Source: Geobacter sp. AOG2
GTDB lineage: Bacteria; Desulfobacterota; Desulfuromonadia; Geobacterales; Pseudopelobacteraceae
DNA length: 64,000 nt
Assembly (NCBI RefSeq): GCF_019972295.1
Contig: NZ_BLJA01000001.1
Location: 1,822,117 to 1,886,116, forward strand
Reading direction: 5' to 3'
Part shown: in pieces, positions 56,334 through 64,000 of the stretch
Position numbering within the stretch: position 1 is the stretch's first letter
How the letters are laid out: each line of letters begins with the position of its first letter
Made by a program: the position numbers and the translations under genes
The notes under the pieces: generated by a model
Told to the model about the DNA's origin: nothing
Databases searched by the model: none
Seen by the model: only the letters and a program-made list of their open reading frames with translations

Positions 56334-58592
56334 GTGACAACCTCTCCCCACGCAAAGAAACAATCCCAGAACAAGACTAAGCGAGGCAAGGTGGAAAAGG
56401 CTGAGACAACAGCGGAAAAAATTCCCAAAGCCAAGGTATTGAAACGTAATCCGACTGCAGCCGCACAGTGTGTAGCCCCGGCGGCGCCCGGGTTCGACCT
56501 GAACGACAGCGAATGGTATCTCAATCGCGAACTTACCTGGCTGGCGTTCAACCAGAGGGTGCTGCATGAGGCCGAGGACAGTCGTACGCCCCTGCTCGAG
56601 CGCCTGAAGTTTATCGCTATTGTCAGCTCCAATCTTGACGAATTTTTTATGAAGCGCATCGGCGGCCTCAAACAGCAGATCGGCGCCGGCATGCGGGAAC
56701 TGACCCTGGACGGACGCACACCTCGCCAGCAGGTACAGGAATGCCACCTCCTCATTCGTGGTCTGGAGGCTCGCAAGGATGCCCTTTTCCGCCAGGTATG
56801 TTCCCTGCTGGAGGAAAAGGGTATCGCCATAGAAACCTATAACGAGCTGACGGCAAAAGAGAAAAAGACGCTTCGGGAACACTACTATACCAATATATTC
56901 CCTCTGTTGACCCCCCAGTCCATCGATCCGGCCCATCCTTTTCCCTTCATTTCCAGCTTGTCGCTCAACCTGCTGGTGACCCTGCGTTACCCCAGAGCGC
57001 GAGAGGTATCCCTGGCACGGGTCAAGGTGCCGGTCGGCCTGGGAACGCCTCGTTTTATCAGGGTGGGGAAGGGAGATCATTTCGTTTGCCTGGAAGAAGT
57101 GATGATGAACAACCTGGATATGCTCTTTCCCGGTATGAATATCGTGAGTTGCGAGATTTTTCGCGTTACCCGCAACGCCAATACCGAAAAGGACGAAGAA
57201 GAGGCCGACGATCTGATGGCCATGATCGAATCCGAGTTGAAAGAGCGCAAGTTTGCCCCGATTGTACGTATGGAGATAGGTGCCGGTATGGACCCGGTCC
57301 ATCGCGGTCGTCTGGCGGCTGAACTGGAACTGGATGAAGAAAACGATGTCTTTGAAGTGCCCGGACTTCTGGCCATGCGCGATCTGTTCGAACTGACTTG
57401 TCTCGACTATGCCCGGCTACACGATCCGCCCCATTACCCCATAGAACATCCCTTGTTGCAGACGACGCGCAATATCTTCCATATTATCCGCGACAGCGGG
57501 TCCATTCTCCTGCAGCACCCCTATGAATCTTTTTCCACCTCGGTGGAGCGCTTCCTGCGCGAAGCGGCGACCGATCCCAAGGTACGCGGCATCAAGATGA
57601 CCCTCTACCGCACCTCCGTTCATGGCCGTATCATTGATTCCCTGGTTCTGGCCGCCCAGAACGGCAAACAGGTGGCGGTGGTGGTGGAACTCAAGGCCCG
57701 CTTCGATGAAGCGGCCAATATCCGGCTGGCGGAACGGATGGAAGAGGCCGGTATCCATGTCACCTACGGCGTCGTCGGACTCAAGACCCATTGCAAGGTG
57801 ATACTGGTGGTGCGTCAGGACTACAACGGGCTGCGGAGGTATGTGCATATCGGCACCGGAAACTATCATGCCGAGACAGCTCGCATCTACAGTGACCTGG
57901 GCATCCTGACCTGCGACCAGACCATTGGCCAGGACGTGACGGAACTGTTCAATTACCTGACCACCGGTTTCATGGCAAAACGCAACTATCAGAAAATCGT
58001 GCCGGCTCCCCGCATGCTTAAAAAGGCGCTGCTGTCCCGGATCGAGCGGGAAATTGAACTGCACCGCCAAAAGGGCGGCGGGCTGATCCAGTTCAAGATG
58101 AATGCCCTGGAAGACGGCGACATCGTCAAGGCTCTCTACCGCGCGTCCCAGGCAGGGGTGAAGATCGATCTGGTGGTGCGCGACACGTGCCGCCTGCGCC
58201 CCGGCATCCCGGGACTCTCTGAAAATATTCGTGTAATGAGTGTTGTCGGCAGGTTTTTGGAACACTCCCGCCTTTACTATTTCAAGAATGGCGGAGCGGA
58301 TGAATATTTCATCGCTTCGGCCGACGCCATGAAGCGCAATCTGGAAGCGAGAGTTGAGATTCTCTGCCCGGTCGAGTCCCCGGAGTTGACCAAGGACCTG
58401 CGTGCCATCTTTGATATCCATATTTCCGATCAATGTTCGGTCTGGGATATGCAGTCGGACGGTAGTTATATTCAACGCAAGCCTGCTTCGGATTCCCCGC
58501 CCCATGGGAGCCATCACCTGATGATCGAGTGGGCCGCCAGGCGTCTTAGGGAATCCCAGAAGCAAAAGAAGAAAACCCGATTGAAATCCTGA
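56334..58592 (+). CDS. ppk1: Polyphosphate kinase 1
   Basis: The 752-residue enzyme makes polyphosphate from ATP. It shows the N-terminal domain YLNRELTWLAFNQRVL and SSNLDEFFMKR, and two phospholipase-D-like catalytic domains with the likely phosphohistidine near 486 (VGLKTHCKVILVV) and a second His near 643 (FLEHSRLYYF). GTG 56334, with GGAG six bases upstream, is preferred to a TTG 36 bases earlier that has no site. About 55 residues of charged low-complexity tail precede the core, longer than usual. Confidence 0.94.
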   Translation: MTTSPHAKKQSQNKTKRGKVEKAETTAEKIPKAKVLKRNPTAAAQCVAPAAPGFDLNDSEWYLNRELTWLAFNQRVLHEAEDSRTPLLERLKFIAIVSSNLDEFFMKRIGGLKQQIGAGMRELTLDGRTPRQQVQECHLLIRGLEARKDALFRQVCSLLEEKGIAIETYNELTAKEKKTLREHYYTNIFPLLTPQSIDPAHPFPFISSLSLNLLVTLRYPRAREVSLARVKVPVGLGTPRFIRVGKGDHFVCLEEVMMNNLDMLFPGMNIVSCEIFRVTRNANTEKDEEEADDLMAMIESELKERKFAPIVRMEIGAGMDPVHRGRLAAELELDEENDVFEVPGLLAMRDLFELTCLDYARLHDPPHYPIEHPLLQTTRNIFHIIRDSGSILLQHPYESFSTSVERFLREAATDPKVRGIKMTLYRTSVHGRIIDSLVLAAQNGKQVAVVVELKARFDEAANIRLAERMEEAGIHVTYGVVGLKTHCKVILVVRQDYNGLRRYVHIGTGNYHAETARIYSDLGILTCDQTIGQDVTELFNYLTTGFMAKRNYQKIVPAPRMLKKALLSRIEREIELHRQKGGGLIQFKMNALEDGDIVKALYRASQAGVKIDLVVRDTCRLRPGIPGLSENIRVMSVVGRFLEHSRLYYFKNGGADEYFIASADAMKRNLEARVEILCPVESPELTKDLRAIFDIHISDQCSVWDMQSDGSYIQRKPASDSPPHGSHHLMIEWAARRLRESQKQKKKTRLKS

Positions 58593-58613
58593 TCCTATTA
58601 AATGCTCATTTTC

Positions 58614-58642
58614 AACGGCTGCTTTGGCAGCCGTTTTTTTTT
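58614..58642 (+). terminator. Terminator after ppk1
   Basis: AACGGCTGC (58614-58622) pairs with GCAGCCGTT (58627-58635) over a 4-base loop, followed by a run of T to 58642: a strong intrinsic terminator. Confidence 0.93.
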
Positions 58643-58731
58643 GCAGGTGTGTCAGATCTTTTGAGATAAATGTGTTGCAATAGAACAATTTTATAATATA
58701 CTAAATGGCAATAAATGTTTTGTTACATGGC

Positions 58732-58737
58732 TATAAT
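58732..58737 (+). promoter_or_regulatory. Candidate -10 box of the hydrogenase operon
   Basis: TATAAT at 58732-58737 in an AT-rich 150-base leader; another TATAAT is at 58692-58697. No good -35 is present at standard spacing for either, so control by an activator is likely. Confidence 0.35.
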
Positions 58738-58778
58738 AATTGGAATTAGACCACGCCAACCAAAAAAGGGGGTTGTGT

Positions 58779-59918
58779 ATGAATAAACACGATGATGGTA
58801 TTGAAAACGGTTCAGTAGAACGTGATTACACTTGTCGTGAGTATTCCGTGGGTGAAATACTCCGAGAGCGGGGGGTGTCCCGGCGGGATTTTTTGAAGTT
58901 CTGTTCCGCCATGACGGCAGCCATGGCCCTGCCGGCCGCATTTGTTCCCAAGGTGGCCCAGGCCCTGGACGAGGTCAAGCGTCCGCCGCTGGTCTGGCTG
59001 GAGTTTCAGGACTGCGCGGGGGATACCGAGGCATTGCTCCGTTCCGCCAACCCGACCGTAGGGGAAATCATTCTCGATATTCTCTCCGTCGATTACCACG
59101 AGACCATTATGGCCGCAGCCGGTCATCAGGCTGAAGCCGCCCTGGAAAAAACCATAACCGATTACAGGGGTAAATACATCTGTGTCGTTGAGGGGTCGAT
59201 TCCCATGAAGGACGGCGGCGTCTACGGCTGTGTCGGCGGCAAGTCGCACCTCGATCGTGCTCGTCAGGTCTGCGGCGGTGCCCTGGCAACCATTGCGGTA
59301 GGCACCTGCGCCTCCTTCGGCGGTATCCCCGCCGCCGTGCCCAATCCAACCGGCGCCGTCGGCGTCAGGGAGGCGGTCCCCGGCGCAACGGTCATCAACC
59401 TGCCCGGTTGTCCGGTCAATGCCGACAATCTAACCGCCACCGTGGTTCACTACCTGGTATTCGGCAAGATTCCGGCCCTGGACGGCCATGGGCGTCCGCT
59501 GTTTGCCTATGGCAAGCGTATCCACGACAACTGCGAGCGCCGCGCCCATTTCGACGCCGGCCAGTACGTGGAACATTGGGGCGACGACGGCCACCGCAAG
59601 GGATTCTGCCTCTATCGGATGGGATGCAAGGGGCCAGCCACCTTCCATAATTGTCCCACCCAGCGCTACAACGACAAGACCAGTTGGCCGGTGGGCAGCG
59701 GTCATGGCTGCGCCGGATGTTCAGAGCCTGCTTTCTGGGACACCATGGGGCCCCTGTATAAGCGTCTGCCCAACGTGCCCGGCTTCGGCATTGAGCATAC
59801 CGCCGACAAGATCGGTATCGGTCTGGCTGCAGGTGCTGCGGCAGCCTTTGCCGTTCACGGCGCGCTGAACGCCTTCAGAAAAGACAAAGAACCCAGCGAC
59901 GAAACCAGGGAGGGATAG
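58779..59918 (+). CDS. hyaA: NiFe hydrogenase small subunit (Tat-exported)
   Basis: The 379-residue small subunit has a twin-arginine signal (SRRDFLKFCSAMTAAMAL, residues about 33-50). The proximal cluster cysteine in EFQDCAG, further cysteines (VGTCASF, LPGCPVN) and the C-terminal cluster region (RMGCKGPATFHNCP, GHGCAGCSEPAFW) follow. A C-terminal hydrophobic helix (GIGLAAGAAAAFAVHGAL) anchors the complex to the membrane. It passes electrons from the NiFe site to cytochrome b. ATG 58779 with AAGGGG upstream. Group 1 uptake type. Confidence 0.95.
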   Translation: MNKHDDGIENGSVERDYTCREYSVGEILRERGVSRRDFLKFCSAMTAAMALPAAFVPKVAQALDEVKRPPLVWLEFQDCAGDTEALLRSANPTVGEIILDILSVDYHETIMAAAGHQAEAALEKTITDYRGKYICVVEGSIPMKDGGVYGCVGGKSHLDRARQVCGGALATIAVGTCASFGGIPAAVPNPTGAVGVREAVPGATVINLPGCPVNADNLTATVVHYLVFGKIPALDGHGRPLFAYGKRIHDNCERRAHFDAGQYVEHWGDDGHRKGFCLYRMGCKGPATFHNCPTQRYNDKTSWPVGSGHGCAGCSEPAFWDTMGPLYKRLPNVPGFGIEHTADKIGIGLAAGAAAAFAVHGALNAFRKDKEPSDETREG

Positions 59919-59921
59919 GCA

Positions 59922-61619
59922 ATGGCCAAGATAGTGGTTGACCCGATAACCAGGATTGAAGGACATCTTCGTATCGAAGCCGAGGTGGATAACGGGAGAA
60001 TCACCGATGCCTGGAGTTCCAGCACCATGTTCCGCGGCATCGAGAAGATTCTCAAGGGACGGGATCCGCGGGATGCCTGGTTTTGGACCCAGCGTTTCTG
60101 CGGCGTCTGCACCACCGTGCATTCCATTGCCTCTATCCGGGCAGTGGAGGATGCTCTCAAAATCAAGATTCCACCCAATGCCCAGTTGATCAGGAACATC
60201 ATCATCGGCATCCAGAATGTGCAGGACCATGTCATCCACTTCTATCACCTGCACGCCCTGGATTGGGTGGACGTAACCTCGGCCCTCAAGGCCGATCCGG
60301 GCAAGACGTCGGTCCTGGCTGCCTCGCTTTCAGATTGGCCCAACAACTCTACAACCTACTTCAAGTCGGTTCAGGACAAGCTCAAATCTTTCGTTGCATC
60401 GGGCCGCCTCGGTCCCTTTGCCAACGCCTACTGGGGGCATCCGGCCTATAAACTGCCTCCCGAGGCCAACCTGATGGCAACGGCCCATTATCTTGAAGCC
60501 TTGGAGTGGCAGAAAGATGTGATCAGGATTCACGCCATCCTGGGGAGCAAGAACCCTCATCCCCAAACCTTTCTGGTTGGGGGGATGGCGATCCCTATCG
60601 ATCCCGACTCCCAGAACGCCCTTAACGCCGACAAGTTGGAGGAGATAAAGCGCCTGTTGAAGAAGGCCCAGGATTTCGTCGAAAAGGTCTATATCCCGGA
60701 TCTTCTGGCGGTTGCCTCATTCTACAAGGAGTGGGCCGCCATTGGCGGCGGGGTGGGCAATTACCTTTGCTATGGCGAATTTCCCGACGCAGCCGGCAAC
60801 CAATGGTTGCCCCAGGGCGCCATTCTGAACAGGGACCTTAGTAAGGTGCTGCCGTTGGACCAGAAAAAGGTGGCCGAATATGTGGATCATTCCTGGTTCG
60901 AGTACACTACCGGTCCGGAAAAAGGTCTCCACCCCTGGGACGGTGAATCGGAAGCCCGCTACAGCGGTCCCAAACCGCCCTATGAGTTTCTTGATACGGA
61001 CAAAAAGTACTCCTGGGTCAAGGCCCCCCGTTACGATGAAAAAGCCATGGAGGTCGGCCCCCTGGCGCGGGTGCTGGTGGCGTACGCCTCGGGGCACAAG
61101 GAGACAAAGGCGGCGGTGGAACTGGTTCTAAACAAGCTGGGTGTCGGCCCTGAGGCGCTTTTTTCCACCTTGGGAAGGACCGGTGCCCGTGGTATCGATT
61201 GTCTGCTGATTGCCCGCCAGACCCCTAAATGGCTGGACGAACTGATCGTCAATATTTCCAAAGGCGACTATCGCATCCACGCCAACGAGAAGTGGGACCC
61301 CAGCGAATGGCCCGCCGAGGCCAGCGGTTACGGGTGGCATGAAGCACCGCGCGGCGCTTTGGGGCATTGGATCAAGATCAAGGACCAGAAGATCCTCAAT
61401 TACCAAGCGGTTGTCCCCTCAACCTGGAACGCCTCTCCCCGCGACGGCAAAGGGCAGCGAGGGCCCTATGAAGCGGCCCTGGTCGGTACACCGGTTGCCG
61501 ATCCCGGCAAACCGCTCGAAATTCTGCGCACCGTCCATTCCTTTGACCCGTGCCTTGCCTGCGCCGTTCACGTAGTGGATGCAACCGGAAACGAAGTGAT
61601 CAAGGTGAAAGTTTCCTAG
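59922..61619 (+). CDS. hyaB: NiFe hydrogenase large subunit
   Basis: The 565-residue large subunit carries the NiFe ligands: RFCGVC near residue 58 and DPCLACAVH near the C terminus. The 13 or so residues after His (VVDATGNEVIKVKVS) are the tail removed by the maturation protease encoded three genes on. It oxidises hydrogen in the periplasm and is carried across with the small subunit. It starts three bases after the small subunit gene. Confidence 0.97.
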   Translation: MAKIVVDPITRIEGHLRIEAEVDNGRITDAWSSSTMFRGIEKILKGRDPRDAWFWTQRFCGVCTTVHSIASIRAVEDALKIKIPPNAQLIRNIIIGIQNVQDHVIHFYHLHALDWVDVTSALKADPGKTSVLAASLSDWPNNSTTYFKSVQDKLKSFVASGRLGPFANAYWGHPAYKLPPEANLMATAHYLEALEWQKDVIRIHAILGSKNPHPQTFLVGGMAIPIDPDSQNALNADKLEEIKRLLKKAQDFVEKVYIPDLLAVASFYKEWAAIGGGVGNYLCYGEFPDAAGNQWLPQGAILNRDLSKVLPLDQKKVAEYVDHSWFEYTTGPEKGLHPWDGESEARYSGPKPPYEFLDTDKKYSWVKAPRYDEKAMEVGPLARVLVAYASGHKETKAAVELVLNKLGVGPEALFSTLGRTGARGIDCLLIARQTPKWLDELIVNISKGDYRIHANEKWDPSEWPAEASGYGWHEAPRGALGHWIKIKDQKILNYQAVVPSTWNASPRDGKGQRGPYEAALVGTPVADPGKPLEILRTVHSFDPCLACAVHVVDATGNEVIKVKVS

Positions 61620-61632
61620 AAAGGGGGCCGGT

Positions 61633-62298
61633 ATGAGTGAACAGTGCAAATTCAAGAATTACATCTGGGAATTGCCGGTACGTTGGTGTCACTGGACCAA
61701 TGTTCTCTGTATCGTCGTACTGTCCGTGACCGGCTTCTTTATTGGCACACCATTCTCGTTCGGTCATTCTGCATCAGATTTTACGATGGGATGGATTCGT
61801 TTCATCCATTTTACGGCTGCATACCTCTTTACCATCAGCGTGATCTCGCGCGTACTCTGGTCGTTCATCGGCAACAGGTATTCGGGCTGGCGGGAGTTTT
61901 TCCCCCTCGCCACCGACAAAGGGCGCCATAAGTTGATCAAGATGCTTCGGTATTATCTGCTGATCGACAAGGACGTGCCTGAAACCGTTGGCCATAACCC
62001 ATTGGCGACCACCGCCTATATCGCCTTGTTCTGTATTTACTCGATCATGATCCTGACAGGTTTTTCGCTCTATGCCGAACATGCCCCCGGATCTTCGATG
62101 CACCGTGCGCTCGGTTTCATGTATGTCATGTTCAGCGATCAGGGGATGCGGCTGACCCACCATTTTTGCATGTGGCTGATCGTAGGTTTTGTCATAAATC
62201 ATATCTACAGCGCCTGGTTGATGGATATCAAGGAGCATGGCAGCGAGATATCCAGTATGTTCTGCGGCTATAAGTTTACGGTGAGAAAAGAGGATTGA
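61633..62298 (+). CDS. hyaC: Hydrogenase b-type cytochrome subunit
   Basis: The 221-residue protein has four membrane helices and several conserved histidines (RWCHWTNV, IHFTAAYLF, YAEHAPG, THHFCMW, INHIYSAW) that bind two b-type haems. It receives electrons from the small subunit and passes them to menaquinone. AAAGGGGG upstream gives a strong binding site. Third gene of the operon. Confidence 0.94.
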   Translation: MSEQCKFKNYIWELPVRWCHWTNVLCIVVLSVTGFFIGTPFSFGHSASDFTMGWIRFIHFTAAYLFTISVISRVLWSFIGNRYSGWREFFPLATDKGRHKLIKMLRYYLLIDKDVPETVGHNPLATTAYIALFCIYSIMILTGFSLYAEHAPGSSMHRALGFMYVMFSDQGMRLTHHFCMWLIVGFVINHIYSAWLMDIKEHGSEISSMFCGYKFTVRKED

Positions 62299-62323
62299 CG
62301 ATTGCATTTCGATGTTATGATGG

Positions 62324-62352
62324 AGGCGCGCATCGTGGCGCGCCTTTTTTTT
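62324..62352 (+). terminator. Intrinsic terminator inside the hydrogenase operon
   Basis: AGGCGCGC (62324-62331) pairs with GCGCGCCT (62338-62345) over a 6-base loop, followed by eight T. It lies between the cytochrome and protease genes and should lower transcription of the protease. Confidence 0.9.
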
Positions 62353-62374
62353 GGAGCGGGGGAGGGGAGCCGTT

Positions 62375-62875
62375 ATGAATTTACGTGGAGATATATCGCC
62401 GTCCATCCTGGTGCTCGGCATCGGAAATTTGGTGATGAGTGACGACGGGGCAGGCGTGCGGGTTGTCCAGGAACTCCAGAAACGGTATCTCTTCCCCCTC
62501 CATGTGAAGATCATGGATGGGGGTACCTTGGGGCTGGACCTCCTGCCCAGTTTGGAGGGGATTGAGCGGCTTTTGGTGGTGGATGCGGTCGAAACGGGAG
62601 GCAAACCGGGAACCATGGTGCAACTGTCGGGCGAGGAGTTGCCGATTGCACTTCAAACCAAGGTTTCTCCTCACCAGATGGGGCTCAAGGATCTTCTTGT
62701 CGTGGCAGAGTTGATGGGGTGCGCCCCCCGGGAGATGGTGTTGGTCGGCATCCAGCCAGCCTGCATCGAGATGGGTGATGAACTCTCGAAAAATGTTGCT
62801 GAACAACTTGAAGAAATGATTTCCAACGTACTTATAAAATTAAGAGAATGGAATGTTGAAGCCAATTTGATCTAG
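62375..62875 (+). CDS. hyaD: Hydrogenase maturation protease
   Basis: A 166-residue HyaD/HybD-type endopeptidase that removes the C-terminal tail of the large subunit once nickel is in place. It shows GIGNLVMSDDGAGV, DGGTLGLDLL, DAVETGGKPGT and SPHQMGLKDLL, in which the family's nickel-binding acidic residues and His lie. GGAGGGGAG before ATG 62375. It follows a terminator, so it is expressed by read-through or its own promoter. Its stop shares CTAG with the opposing gene. Confidence 0.93.
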   Translation: MNLRGDISPSILVLGIGNLVMSDDGAGVRVVQELQKRYLFPLHVKIMDGGTLGLDLLPSLEGIERLLVVDAVETGGKPGTMVQLSGEELPIALQTKVSPHQMGLKDLLVVAELMGCAPREMVLVGIQPACIEMGDELSKNVAEQLEEMISNVLIKLREWNVEANLI

Positions 62876-63300
62876 CCAAGCTTCTTTTTCATTTCCAGCA
62901 CATTCCCTTCGTTGGTTTTTTTGTACTCCACGGAATCCATCAATGACCGGATGATGAAGATGCCGCGCCCCTTCTCGCCGAGCTGATCCGCTTCGAAGCA
63001 GGGATCGGGCACTGACGTGAGATCAAAGCCCTGGCCGCTGTCATAAACCTTGATGCAAATCTCTTTATCCGAAGCGCTGATGCGTATCTGGATATCCTTG
63101 TTGGGATCGGCGGCATTGGCGTGTTTGATGGCGTTTACCATGGCCTCGGTCAGCACCACATTGAGGTGGTGCGCCAAGGCCTCCCGGTCCCCCTTGAAAC
63201 GATCCAATTCCCGCACCATGTTCTCACCGATCCTGCCGATCATGCTCAGGTAACGGGTCTGATTAGGTACAACGATCTCGATGTCGATGGTATTTTTCAT
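62872..63300 (-). CDS. RsbW-like anti-sigma factor / serine kinase
   Basis: The 142-residue GHKL-ATPase has LNVVLTEAMVNAIKHAN (N box), DSGQGFDL (G1) and EKGRGIFIIRSLMD (G2) motifs of the HATPase_c_2 family. It would phosphorylate the STAS protein encoded just upstream and bind a sigma factor or another partner. ATG 63300 with GAGG five bases upstream; the longer frame is not coding. Confidence 0.9.
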   Translation of the reverse strand: MKNTIDIEIVVPNQTRYLSMIGRIGENMVRELDRFKGDREALAHHLNVVLTEAMVNAIKHANAADPNKDIQIRISASDKEICIKVYDSGQGFDLTSVPDPCFEADQLGEKGRGIFIIRSLMDSVEYKKTNEGNVLEMKKKLG

Positions 63301-63349
63301 GACAACCTCGCGTGTGAGAGAGCTGCATGTACGTAAATGAAGGTTGCGC

Positions 63350-63685
63350 TCAGTAGCTCTCGAGCGCATCGTCAACGGTCTGAAAGATATCGAATACCCG
63401 GTGCAGGCGGGTCAGCTCGAACATCGACTTTACCTGGCTTTGAAGTCCGGAGAGCTTGAGGCTTCCCTGGCGCGCGGCGGCATTCTTGAAGCCGGATACC
63501 AATACTCCCAAGCCGGAACTGTCGATAAAACGCACCTCCTTGAGGTCGATCAACAGGTCTTTCGTCCCGCTGTCGAACAGCCGGTTCAGTTCTGTCTTGA
63601 GTTCCTCGGAATTGTGGGCGTCAAGTCGCTCCTCCTTTACGTAGACGACCTTGACGGCCCCGTTTTCCTCGATTTTATATTGCAT
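63350..63685 (-). CDS. STAS-domain anti-sigma factor antagonist (RsbV-like)
   Basis: The 111-residue protein has FIDSSGLGVL, with the phosphorylated serine (Ser56 or Ser57) of the SpoIIAA/RsbV family. It would be phosphorylated by the RsbW-like kinase and reactivated by the phosphatase encoded upstream. It lies 49 bases before rsbW. Confidence 0.93.
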   Translation of the reverse strand: MQYKIEENGAVKVVYVKEERLDAHNSEELKTELNRLFDSGTKDLLIDLKEVRFIDSSGLGVLVSGFKNAAARQGSLKLSGLQSQVKSMFELTRLHRVFDIFQTVDDALESY

Positions 63686-63754
63686 GGCGTAACTCCTTTC
63701 GTTCTGTGCCCCCCTGGCGCCAGGGCCGGGGAACGGTGGTGGATGTAGTGTTCC

Positions 63755-63900
63755 GTGCGGTTAGTTCGTACTCGTCATTAAGGCTCTTAAGGCCGTTGCC
63801 GTTGTTCTGCCTCCTTGATGCAGACCGTGCGACACCTGTGTCGCCGCGCCTCGGCAGCGGCCAAAAGAGCAAAGGAATTACTTCCCACGGCTAACCGCAC
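63755..63900. repeat. 146-bp palindromic intergenic element, copy 2
   Basis: Perfect 10-base terminal inverted repeats GTGCGGTTAG (63755-63764) and CTAACCGCAC (63891-63900) enclose arms that pair over GCTCTTAAGGCCGTTGCCG, and the centre is GCGACACCTGTGTCGC. It is homologous along its length to 31823-31968. It lies between the STAS and phosphatase genes. Confidence 0.8.
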
Positions 63901-63906
63901 GATACA

Positions 63907-64000
63907 CTAAAGTATCTTGAGCACAACCAGCGAAATATCGTCCTGGAATGTCTCGGAAGCGGTGAAGTCGCCGACCGCCGCATAGAACGCGTCGATGATC
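63907..64000 (-). CDS. SpoIIE/RsbU-like PP2C serine phosphatase, 3' end
   Basis: Read on the minus strand, the last 30 codons encode IIDAFYAAVGDFTASETFQD followed by DISLVVLKIL and a TAG stop. FQDDISLVVL is the typical C-terminal metal-site motif of SpoIIE/RsbU phosphatases. The rest of the gene is beyond the window. With the STAS and kinase genes it completes a partner-switching module. Confidence 0.85.
   Translation of the reverse strand, partial: IIDAFYAAVGDFTASETFQDDISLVVLKIL

Overview
The window looks like a piece of a Geobacterales chromosome (Geobacter / Pelobacter propionicus type, high G+C). This is inferred from the combination of a fumarate reductase/succinate dehydrogenase FeS subunit, a Tat-exported NiFe uptake hydrogenase with a b-type cytochrome, a RicT/PSP1 protein next to metG, many cobalamin-binding radical SAM enzymes and several palindromic intergenic repeats. 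No rRNA, tRNA, prophage, transposase or CRISPR array was seen. Species is not assigned.

Left end (1-1.5 kb): the 3' end of an sdhB/frdB gene, a strong intrinsic terminator, and an orphan Cas6-type RAMP gene with a TTG start.

1.6-27.4 kb: the main item is a type II fatty-acid/polyketide-like lipid cluster in two co-directional blocks. Block A (1586-12474) encodes a polysaccharide deacetylase, glycosyltransferase, SPASM-like radical SAM enzyme, LpxL-type acyltransferase, acyl carrier protein, four B12-binding radical SAM enzymes (one HpnR-like), a FabD-like acyltransferase and a hotdog thioesterase, mostly with overlapping start/stop codons. Block B (18799-27386) encodes a ketoreductase, a KS, a KS-like partner lacking both catalytic histidines, a dehydratase read from an apparent ATT start, a LolA-like carrier, a lipoprotein, an RND/MMPL exporter and an AsmA-like protein. 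The content resembles aryl-polyene (APE)/flexirubin loci, but no ammonia lyase or acyl-activating ligase is visible and radical SAM enzymes take their place. Between the blocks lie a glycine/serine-linker protein, wrbA, a hypothetical gene, a MarR-controlled four-gene operon and ribB under an FMN riboswitch.

27.5-31.6 kb (minus strand): an envelope group with a PagL-like lipid A deacylase, a YihY/BrkB membrane protein, a TVP38/DedA-like protein, another B12 radical SAM enzyme and a cupredoxin translationally coupled to it.

32-48.4 kb: housekeeping. ruvB, an Hda-like DnaA paralogue and a coiled-coil/J-like/LRR protein form one operon; then tex, metG, ricT, holB, tmk, rnc, an Elp3-like radical SAM gene, an M42 peptidase, guaB and guaA.

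48.5-58.6 kb: a CheX-like protein, a lipoprotein polysaccharide deacetylase, a YkgJ-type cysteine-cluster protein, a DUF255 thioredoxin-fold protein, a secreted DUF4410-like protein, a small macrodomain-like protein, a Rep/PcrA-type helicase and polyphosphate kinase.

58.8-64 kb: a NiFe hydrogenase operon (small, large, cytochrome b, maturation protease) and a partner-switching module (RsbW-, RsbV- and the 3' end of an RsbU/SpoIIE-like gene) on the minus strand.

Four long palindromic intergenic elements belong to three families. One 146-bp family is present twice (31823-31968 and 63755-63900).
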